Source of the DNA: Oceanibacterium hippocampi
GTDB taxonomy: Bacteria; Pseudomonadota; Alphaproteobacteria; Sneathiellales; Sneathiellaceae
DNA: 64,000 nucleotides
Direction: 5' to 3'
NCBI RefSeq assembly: GCF_900172325.1
Contig: NZ_FWFR01000002.1
Span: forward strand, 186,001-250,000
The notes under the pieces were generated by a model, which made no database searches, was not told the origin of the DNA, and saw only the letters and a list, made by a program, of their open reading frames with translations. The first letter of the stretch is position 1. Each line of letters opens with the position of its first letter. A program made the translations under genes and the position numbers. Of the stretch, positions 17,392-22,939 are shown in pieces.

Positions 17392-17526
17392 TTCCCGTCC
17401 CCCGAACTCGCTTGTCAACTGCGCGGCCCTTCAACCGGGACGCCGCGACGGCATATCGGGCAAACTTATAGGATCAAACGTGAAAAGAACAACAGCGGCT
17501 TGCGATCCGGTCGGGCCGGACGCCCC

Positions 17527-18636
17527 TCACGGGCGCGCGGACGGCGGCGTCCGGGCGACCCGCGCCCCGCGTTCGTACCAGCCCCGGCTGCCGTTCACGA
17601 TGCGCACCACGCTCAGCATCACCGGGACCTCGATCAGCACGCCGACGACGGTCGCCAGCGCCGCGCCCGAGGAAAAGCCGAACAGGCTGATCGCGGCGGC
17701 GACGGCGAGCTCGAAGAAGTTGCTGGCGCCGATCAGCGCCGACGGCCCGGCCACGCAATGGGCCTCGCCGGCCCAGCGGTTGAGTAGGTAGGCGAGCCCG
17801 GAATTGAAATAGACCTGGATCAGGATCGGCACGGCGAGGAGCGCGATGATCAGCGGCTGGGCGATGATCTGTTCGCCCTGGAAGCCGAACAGCAGCACGA
17901 GCGTCGCAAGCAAGGCGACCAGCGAGAGCGGTTGCAGCCGCCCGAGCAGGCGGGCGAGCGCCGCCTCCCCGCCCTTCGCCAGCATCCGCCGCCGGACGAC
18001 CTGCGCCAGGATAACCGGCACGACGATATAGAGCCCGACCGAGAGCAGCAGCGTCTCCCACGGCACGGTGATCGCCGACAGCCCGAGCAGCAGGGCGACG
18101 ATCGGCGCGAAGGCGAAGACCATGATGACGTCGTTCAGCGCCACCTGGCTGAGCGTGAAATGGGGCTCGCCGTCGGTCAGGTTGCTCCACACGAAGACCA
18201 TCGCCGTGCAGGGCGCGGCGGCGAGCAGGATCAGCCCGGCGATGTAGGAATTGATCTGCTCGGCCGGCAGCCAGTCCCGGAACAGCCAGCCGATGAACAG
18301 CCAGCCGAGCGCCGCCATCGAGAACGGCTTGACCGCCCAGTTGATGAACAGCGTGACGCCGATGCCGCGCCAGTGCCGGGCGACCTGGCCGAGCGCGCCG
18401 AAGTCGATCTTCACCAGCATCGGGATGATCATCAGCCAGACCAGCACCGCGACCGGCAGGTTGACGCTCGCCACCTCCAGCGCGCCGAAGGCGTGGAACA
18501 GCCCCGGCGCGAGATAGCCGAGGGCGATCCCGACGACGATGCAGAGCGCCACCCAGAGCGTCAGGTAGCGTTCGAACAGGTTCATCGCGGGCTTCGCCGG
18601 CCGGGCGGTCCCGGCGGCGTCGGTGGAGGCGGACAT
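17527..18636 (-). CDS. acr3: Arsenite efflux transporter, ACR3 family
   Basis: This 369-residue, ten-helix inner-membrane antiporter exports arsenite. The ACR3 hallmark is LLAAAPCTAMVFVWSNLT, which holds the essential cysteine. MIIPMLVKIDFGAL, LFINWAVKPFSMAALGW and ALIGASNFFELAVAAA are also family blocks. It is the last gene of the arsR-arsI-arsC-acr3 operon, 31 bp after arsC. The substrate is arsenite produced by ArsC or released by ArsI. Confidence 0.96.
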   Translation of the reverse strand: MSASTDAAGTARPAKPAMNLFERYLTLWVALCIVVGIALGYLAPGLFHAFGALEVASVNLPVAVLVWLMIIPMLVKIDFGALGQVARHWRGIGVTLFINWAVKPFSMAALGWLFIGWLFRDWLPAEQINSYIAGLILLAAAPCTAMVFVWSNLTDGEPHFTLSQVALNDVIMVFAFAPIVALLLGLSAITVPWETLLLSVGLYIVVPVILAQVVRRRMLAKGGEAALARLLGRLQPLSLVALLATLVLLFGFQGEQIIAQPLIIALLAVPILIQVYFNSGLAYLLNRWAGEAHCVAGPSALIGASNFFELAVAAAISLFGFSSGAALATVVGVLIEVPVMLSVVRIVNGSRGWYERGARVARTPPSARP

Positions 18637-18667
18637 GCGGGCTCCGGTGGTTGCGGGCGGTGGCGGG

Positions 18668-19180
18668 TCAGGCCGTCTCGGGCAGGCTCCGGCCGATCTC
18701 GCGGAGCTGCCGTTGCAGGGTCATGCGGTCGAGCGCGGCGATCGGCAGGCTGAGGAACAGGTCGATCCGGTTGTTCAGCAGGCGGTAGGCCTTGGCGAAG
18801 GCGAGCCGCCGCTCGGCCTCGGTGCCCGTCGCCGCCGCCGGGTCGGGGATGCCCCAGTGCGCCGTCATAGGCTGTCCGGGCCAGACCGGGCAGACCTCGT
18901 TCGCGGCGTTGTCGCAGACCGTGAAGACGAAATCGAGCGCCGGCGCCCCGGCCGCGGCGAATTCCTCCCACGACTTGGAACGCAGGCCCGCCGTGTCGTG
19001 GCCGGTCTGGCCGAGCAGGTCGAGGGCCATCGGGTGGACCTTGCCGGACGGCTGGCTGCCGGCGCTGTAGGCGCGGAAGCGGCCGGCCCCCTTCCGGTTC
19101 AGGATCGATTCGGCGAGGATGCTGCGCGCCGAGTTCCCGGTGCAGAGAAAGAGCGCGTTGTAGGATCGGGTCCCGGTCAT
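18668..19180 (-). CDS. arsC: Arsenate reductase, low-molecular-weight phosphatase type
   Basis: ArsC reduces arsenate to arsenite. The 170-residue protein has the P-loop FLCTGNSARSILAE (C-x5-R) and two more redox cysteines in FTVCDNAANEVCPVWPG. This is the Cys-relay layout of the thioredoxin-coupled class. The ATG at 19180 is preceded by GGGGGCGACC, 10 bp after the arsI stop. A longer frame exists upstream but overlaps arsI without family similarity. Confidence 0.95.
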   Translation of the reverse strand: MTGTRSYNALFLCTGNSARSILAESILNRKGAGRFRAYSAGSQPSGKVHPMALDLLGQTGHDTAGLRSKSWEEFAAAGAPALDFVFTVCDNAANEVCPVWPGQPMTAHWGIPDPAAATGTEAERRLAFAKAYRLLNNRIDLFLSLPIAALDRMTLQRQLREIGRSLPETA

Positions 19181-19190
19181 GGTCGCCCCC

Positions 19191-19697
19191 TCAGCAACAG
19201 GCGCCGGACTGGCTTCCGGCCGCGCCGGCCGCAGCCTGCGCGCCGCAGCTTCCCGCCTTCGCGGCACCGGCTTCCGGCGCATCCGCGCAGCAGGCGCTCT
19301 CGCTCTCCGCGAGATCCAGGTCGCTGCCGTAGACGGCGCTCTCGCCGGTCGTGTGGAAGGTTTCCCAGGCGACGCCTTCCGGATCGAAGATCCAGTTCTT
19401 GGCCGACTTGGCGTAGCAGCAGACCGTCTCGCCCTGCGCGACCAGGCGGGCGTCGGCGCGCTTCATGCGGTCGTGGATGGCGCCGAGCTCGTCGGCCGCC
19501 TCGACCTGGATGCCGAGATGGTCGACGCCCTTGTTCGTGCCATGAGTCGAGATCGCGAAATTGACCCGCGGATCGTCGAGCATCCATTTCGCGTAATCGT
19601 CCTTCAGGACCGTCGGTTCGCTGTCGAACAGCGTCGAGTAGAAGGCGATCGAGGCGGAAAGATCGGTGACGGCGAGGTTCACATGCAGGCGTTTCAT
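19191..19697 (-). CDS. arsI: ArsI/CadI family glyoxalase (C-As lyase) with Cys-rich tail
   Basis: ArsI is a vicinal-oxygen-chelate dioxygenase that cleaves the carbon-arsenic bond of trivalent organoarsenicals. The 168-residue protein begins MKRLHVNLAVTDLSASIAFYSTLFDSEP, carries the metal His in GVDHLGIQVE, and has the vicinal cysteine pair typical of ArsI in GETVCCYAKS. The last 35 residues form a flexible Ala/Gly tail with several cysteines (ACCAD, GSCGAQ, GACC) that could hold thiophilic metal. GGAGAA lies 8 nt upstream of the ATG, which overlaps the arsR stop by 4 bp. Confidence 0.9.
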   Translation of the reverse strand: MKRLHVNLAVTDLSASIAFYSTLFDSEPTVLKDDYAKWMLDDPRVNFAISTHGTNKGVDHLGIQVEAADELGAIHDRMKRADARLVAQGETVCCYAKSAKNWIFDPEGVAWETFHTTGESAVYGSDLDLAESESACCADAPEAGAAKAGSCGAQAAAGAAGSQSGACC

Positions 19698-20116
19698 GGC
19701 GTGGTTCTCCGGTTGCCGACGGAGTCGGCGGGTTGAGCGGTTTGAGCGGGATCGGCCGTTGCGCCTGCCCGGGCGGGCCCGGCGCAGCAGCCCTGCAGCA
19801 CGCGGTCGAGGACCGGCGCGCAATCCTCCGGCCGGCCCTGGCAGCAATCCTCCATCAGGAAGGAGAGCAGCGCCCGGATACCGGCGAAGTCGGGTGTGTA
19901 GATGATCGAGCGGCCCTCGCGGCGCGAGCCGACCAGCCCGGCATTGGCGAGGATCCCGAGATGCGACGACATCGTGTTGTGCGGCACGCCGAGCGCGCGG
20001 GCGACCTCGCCCGCGGCCATGCCCTCCGGCCCGGCCTGAACCAGCATCCGGAAGGCCTCTAGCCGGCTTTCCTGCGACAGCGCCCCCAGGGCGCGGGTTG
20101 CGTTCAATGTGTCCAT
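19694..20116 (-). CDS. arsR: Arsenical resistance repressor, ArsR family
   Basis: This 140-residue ArsR/SmtB repressor has winged-helix blocks ALSQESRLEAFRMLV, AAGEVARALGVPHNTMSSHLGIL and GLVGSRREGRSIIY. The arsenite site is probably DCCQGRPEDC near the C-terminal helix. This resembles the Acidithiobacillus-type ArsR cysteine cluster rather than the classical CVC site in the recognition helix. The start is the ATG at 20116. It has no ribosome binding site but lies at the expected transcription start of the promoter at 20123-20151, so the mRNA may be leaderless. A GTG at 20158 in frame would put the operator inside the gene. Confidence 0.92.
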   Translation of the reverse strand: MDTLNATRALGALSQESRLEAFRMLVQAGPEGMAAGEVARALGVPHNTMSSHLGILANAGLVGSRREGRSIIYTPDFAGIRALLSFLMEDCCQGRPEDCAPVLDRVLQGCCAGPARAGATADPAQTAQPADSVGNRRTTP

Positions 20117-20136
20117 ATGTCGAGAATAATCGACAT
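20117..20136. promoter_or_regulatory. Putative ArsR operator
   Basis: A perfect inverted repeat, ATGTCGA / TCGACAT with a 6-bp spacer, abuts the arsR start codon and covers the presumed -10. This is the expected position for an autoregulatory ArsR site. Confidence 0.6.
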
Positions 20137-20151
20137 GAATGCCCGATGCAA
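20123..20151 (-). promoter_or_regulatory. Probable arsR promoter (leaderless)
   Basis: On the minus strand TTGCAT (20146-20151) and TATTCT (20123-20128) are separated by exactly 17 bp. Six bases separate the -10 from the A of the arsR ATG, so transcription should start at or next to the start codon. The -10 lies inside the inverted repeat, so a bound repressor would block it directly. Confidence 0.55.
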
Positions 20152-20188
20152 GCCCCACCCTGGAAAAATCAAATGCGCCGGGGAGAAG

Positions 20189-20219
20189 CTGGTGGCCGCG
20201 GCCGGACTCGAACCGGCAC
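20189..20219. repeat. Distal attachment-site copy (31-bp tRNA-Leu 3' end)
   Basis: This segment duplicates the last 31 bp of the tRNA-Leu(UAA) region at 22846-22876 with no mismatch; identity ends at 20220. No matching 5' acceptor strand (GGCCGCG on the minus strand) exists upstream, so it is not a functional tRNA. The decayed ardC reading frame runs up to it. Confidence 0.85.
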
Positions 20220-20235
20220 CCGGAACTCCGAGGTG

Positions 20236-20494
20236 GCCTTTCTCGCCCTTACGCACCGAGTTCAATGGGCTGCCGATAGGTCAACCAGATAGGCGCGGCA
20301 AAGCCACGCTAATCGGCAGTTGCCAAAAAAATCAGGATAGTGATGCCGTTATAGGGCTGTCCATTATAGCGTAGCAGTCGTGTGATCCGCCCGGCTGCGT
20401 GCTCGGAGTTCCATGGTTTGAGCCATGTACGAACACCTTGCTCAAGGTCAGTGACGATCTTGTCAATGATGCGGGTATAGACATCAGCTTTCAT
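20236..20494 (-). pseudogene. ardC: Decayed N-terminal fragment of an ArdC-like antirestriction gene
   Basis: From the ATG at 20494 (with GGAGAAAAGG upstream) the frame encodes DVYTRIIDKIVTDLEQGV and WLKPWNSEHAAGRITRLLR. These are typical of the N-terminal ssDNA-binding domain of ArdC (DUF1738), found on plasmids and integrative elements. A TAG at 20309-20311 stops it after 61 residues. The same frame continues the family sequence with RGFAAPIWLTYRQPIELGA, then needs a frameshift to reach VRKGEKG at 20236. The roughly 200 C-terminal residues with the zinc-peptidase motif are missing. It has a nonsense mutation, a frameshift and a truncation. Confidence 0.8.
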
Positions 20495-20906
20495 CGCCTT
20501 TTCTCCTTTTGGTTAGTCGCGGTTGCGCTGCTGCTGCTACCGAACTAGCCACGCGGCAATGAGCGGGGTGAGGCCGTCACAGGCCGTCCGCCGTGGGAGG
20601 GGATCATCCGGCCCGTACGGCAACGAGGTGGACGGAAAGTTGGGGAAGACCCAGCGGACGCCCGGAGAAAAACGAAGGGCCTGGCCTTGACGGCCAAGGG
20701 GCCGCAGGCCCCAAAAGCAAAACAAAGAATAAACGGCCATAGGCCGCTCAACAGGCGCGGCAGAGCCACCCAAATGCGCGAGGGATCGTTGCCGAATGGC
20801 CGAGACCCTGCGCAGAGAGCCGCAGGCGCGAGCAAAGCCCGGTCCGGCACTGCCGGACGCGCGGAAAGTAGTTTGAATCCCCACAAAGCCATACAGGCTG
20901 GAGTGA
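20495..20906. other. 412-bp palindrome-rich spacer upstream of the ardC remnant
   Basis: No convincing gene is present; the open frames here have translations like out-of-frame GC-rich sequence. It contains several short palindromes, such as TTGACGGCCAA, GGGGCCGCAGGCCCC and CGGCCATAGGCCG between about 20690 and 20750. Base composition is near the host's, unlike the AT-rich genes next to it. It may be the leader or transfer-region debris of the original element. Confidence 0.4.
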
Positions 20907-21728
20907 TTATTCAAACCACGAGCTAGTATCTACATCCAGTGCGTGTTCGTCGACCTGAATAGCACTGGGATTTTGCACGGGGCCTTTAAGGACGCATGTA
21001 AATGGAAATGATTCGGACGATACCGCACCATCACCACGCCTCTGGTCACCACCAGAACCCCATTGAAGTTCACACACAAGTTCGCCGGAAGCCAAGAACG
21101 TCACGAACCGACTGCAAATTTCCGCAACCTCTACTTCATCAGTAAACACAATCTCGATGGAGTGATGCGATGCAAGTTCATCAATAGACAAAATTGTCTC
21201 ACCAACAGCCGCTTCAAAAATCGATCTTTCTATATGATATCGAAGCGCGTTCAAAAGGAGATGGCGGCTTTCGTCCATGATGTCAAACAAATAAACGACT
21301 GCACTCATCGTCTCATCGACTAGCTCAAGAACTTTGTCATCATCAACATTGAAGATGGCGGGTTGAATATGCGTATATTTGCTAAGTTCATTTACGGTGT
21401 CCCTTAATGTCCGATGTATATCTTCCAGATCTAATCCTAATTCATCTTGAACATAGGAACGTGTCAAGCCGCCATGAACAGCATAAAAAACGCGTTGCTT
21501 CCGGGAAATACCGTTTTGATTTTCAGTTTCATTTTTGTACCATGAGCAATTTAGAACTTCTTCATCCGGCGCAAGACGGGCTAATACATGCCGCACGAGT
21601 TCTCGCATGGCATAAGAAAAGTTATTGAATCTAAGAGGGTTATTAGCCGCGTCGAGATTAGCTAAGGCCGCCTGAAATAGTTCTCTCTCAAAACCATCAA
21701 CCAATTGGCCATCAATCAATTCGCGCAT
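20907..21728 (-). CDS. Probable defence protein, resembles predicted pPIWI-associating nuclease group
   Basis: This 273-residue protein has no signal or membrane segment. The N-terminal half is helical and acidic, with NNPLRFNNFSYAMRELVRH, APDEEVLNCSWY, SRKQRVFYAVHGGL and DLEDIHRTLRDTVNELSKYTH. The C-terminal half is beta-rich and ends ESFPFTCVLKGP...DVDTSSWFE. From memory this layout resembles proteins annotated as predicted pPIWI-associating nucleases; I cannot confirm it. R42-x4-H47 (RELVRH) has the form of a HEPN RNase motif, which may be chance. Codon use is strikingly AT-rich. It lies 83 bp after an Abi_C gene on the same strand, with GAGAG before its ATG. Function is unproven. Confidence 0.6.
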   Translation of the reverse strand: MRELIDGQLVDGFERELFQAALANLDAANNPLRFNNFSYAMRELVRHVLARLAPDEEVLNCSWYKNETENQNGISRKQRVFYAVHGGLTRSYVQDELGLDLEDIHRTLRDTVNELSKYTHIQPAIFNVDDDKVLELVDETMSAVVYLFDIMDESRHLLLNALRYHIERSIFEAAVGETILSIDELASHHSIEIVFTDEVEVAEICSRFVTFLASGELVCELQWGSGGDQRRGDGAVSSESFPFTCVLKGPVQNPSAIQVDEHALDVDTSSWFE

Positions 21729-21811
21729 AAATATCTCTCAGTGAAATAAATTGTGCCATTCGAAGACGCCCTCCCAAACAAAAAAGACATGACGAAAAAA
21801 GGCACAGAGGT

Positions 21812-22636
21812 CTATTTGGACAGGTCGTGTTTCTCAAAAGTCTCGACCAGAAAAAGACATAGACTGGAAGCCGCGCCAACAGCCAATCGGGCGTGCCGAG
21901 GCTCAAGGCCACGAGAAGTGCTGGAACGACCGTGCCCGCTACCATACAGGCCCCGCAGTTCATCTAATTGATGGGCAATGTTGGAAAGCGCGGTCAGGGT
22001 CGATCTGATCGCGGCAACCCCGCGGGCCCTATCGGAGATTTTATCCGATGCCAGATCGAGGCACTTGAGAGAGTGCTTCACCAATTCAGAGGGGGACGCC
22101 CTCTTCGCTGGTTCCTGACCAGCCTTCTCGATAATGTCTTTGGTAATCGCTTCAATGAGTTCCTTGGCTGCGCCAATCGCATCAGCAGGGCTGGCTTCAA
22201 CCGACTTCTCTATTGCTCTTATACGGCTAATTAGGTTCTCATGGTTGATAAGATCCCCATGATCTTTCAATCGACGGAGTGCTGCGTCTCCTCCAAGACC
22301 AGAGCGAGGCGTTACTTCCAACCTGCCCAAATTGTCTTCAATTACCCATCCATCGATACGTAACGCCTTATTGAGATTGTCGATCTGACGCTGACGCTCA
22401 TCGTCTTGAGGCCAATGGTGAGGCGACAAAATCTGGTTGATTGCCTCCGGTAATTCAGATGAGCCGTTTAACTCACGCCAAGCCTGATTGGCAAAGCGCC
22501 GCTTGCTATCGAGCATATGAACCACAGGATTGTTCAAACCAAATGAGTTGAAGAAGGCAATCATGGGACCGCTACTCATTCCGGTATTATAGGCAATTTC
22601 CACAAGGTGAGAAATCGCTGCTTCGCCAATTTTCAT
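21812..22636 (-). CDS. Abortive infection family protein (Abi_C domain)
   Basis: This 274-residue cytoplasmic protein carries a recognisable abortive infection C-terminal domain (Abi_C) from about residue 150. Blocks are AIGAAKELIEAITKDIIE, ELVKHSLKCLDLASDKISD, IRSTLTALSNIAHQLDELRG and PRHARLAVGAASSLCLFLVET. The segment R228-GLYGSG-H235 has the R-x4-6-H form of HEPN ribonucleases. The N-terminal 130 residues are not recognised. GGGGA lies 7 nt before the ATG. It is AT-rich, lies in the tRNA-Leu island, and heads a likely two-gene operon. Phage defence is inferred from family and context. Confidence 0.82.
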   Translation of the reverse strand: MKIGEAAISHLVEIAYNTGMSSGPMIAFFNSFGLNNPVVHMLDSKRRFANQAWRELNGSSELPEAINQILSPHHWPQDDERQRQIDNLNKALRIDGWVIEDNLGRLEVTPRSGLGGDAALRRLKDHGDLINHENLISRIRAIEKSVEASPADAIGAAKELIEAITKDIIEKAGQEPAKRASPSELVKHSLKCLDLASDKISDRARGVAAIRSTLTALSNIAHQLDELRGLYGSGHGRSSTSRGLEPRHARLAVGAASSLCLFLVETFEKHDLSK

Positions 22637-22846
22637 GGAGATCCCCTTGATTTATTGCGATCTATATGCCCTATGTCGTGAAAAAAGGCTGATTTACATC
22701 TTTTAAGAATTATTCTCTTTCTTGAAATGGGCGATTATTCCTTCGCTTCTTTCCGAGGGTCGGATGAGAAAAAATTAGATCATAATTCTAATCATTATCA
22801 TTTGTGTTCTCAAAAATCGAAGGCAAATATTAACTTTTGCCGAGCC
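22637..22846 (-). promoter_or_regulatory. AT-rich leader of the island genes
   Basis: These 210 bp between tRNA-Leu and the Abi_C gene are the most AT-rich part of the window and hold no gene. This is where an integrase would be expected in an intact element. A weak minus-strand promoter is possible (TTCACG, then CATATA about 10 bp later, a spacing too short to be convincing). AAGGGGATCTCC just before the ATG provides the ribosome binding site. Confidence 0.35.
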
Positions 22847-22876
22847 TGGTGGCCGCGGCCGGACTCGAACCGGCAC
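22846..22876. repeat. Proximal attachment-site copy within tRNA-Leu
   Basis: This is the 31-bp 3' end of tRNA-Leu(UAA), identical to 20189-20219. It contains the acceptor 3' strand, CCA and T-arm, the segment most often used as a crossover site by tyrosine integrases. Confidence 0.85.
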
Positions 22877-22933
22877 TCGGGTAACCGAAGCAGATTTTAA
22901 GTCTGCTGTGTCTACCAATTCCACCACGCGGCC
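22847..22933 (-). tRNA. tRNA-Leu (anticodon UAA)
   Basis: The minus strand reads a complete 87-nt class II tRNA. The acceptor stem is GGCCGCG/CGCGGCC. The anticodon stem GCAGA/TCTGC encloses the loop CTTAAAA, giving anticodon TAA. There is a long variable arm, the T-loop is GGTTCGAGTCC, and CCA is encoded. It decodes UUA and is the integration site of the island on its 3' side. Confidence 0.97.
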
Positions 22934-22939
22934 ATCGGC

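Larger units (their letters stand above)
20189..22876. mobile_element. Remnant genomic island at the 3' end of tRNA-Leu(UAA)
   Basis: A 31-bp sequence identical to the 3' end of tRNA-Leu(UAA), including CCA and the T-arm, occurs at 20189-20219 and again within the intact tRNA at 22846-22876, in direct orientation. Between them lie a decayed ardC, a palindrome-rich spacer and two AT-rich genes, all unlike the flanking GC-rich core. This is the footprint of site-specific integration at a tRNA gene. No integrase, replication or transfer gene remains, so it is a deletion remnant of a larger integrated element. Confidence 0.8.

Noticed and set aside
20189-20290. A second tRNA-Leu gene
   Set aside because: Only the T-arm, acceptor 3' strand and CCA are present. 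There is no complementary 5' acceptor strand or anticodon arm, and the upstream sequence translates as ArdC; it is an att duplication.
20537-20914. Overlapping minus-strand open frames of 115-125 codons in the spacer
   Set aside because: The translations are Arg/Pro/Ser-rich, without domains or a ribosome binding site, in a palindrome-rich GC region; they look like chance frames.
20871-20916. GTTTGAAT/ATTCAAAC inverted repeat at the end of the island gene as a terminator
   Set aside because: The loop is 30 nt and no T-run follows on the minus strand, so it is too weak to call.
21712-21963. Possible 83-codon Cys/Leu-rich membrane protein between the two island genes
   Set aside because: It overlaps the coding end of the Abi_C gene and the start of the next gene in another frame and has no ribosome binding site; both overlapped genes are clearly real.
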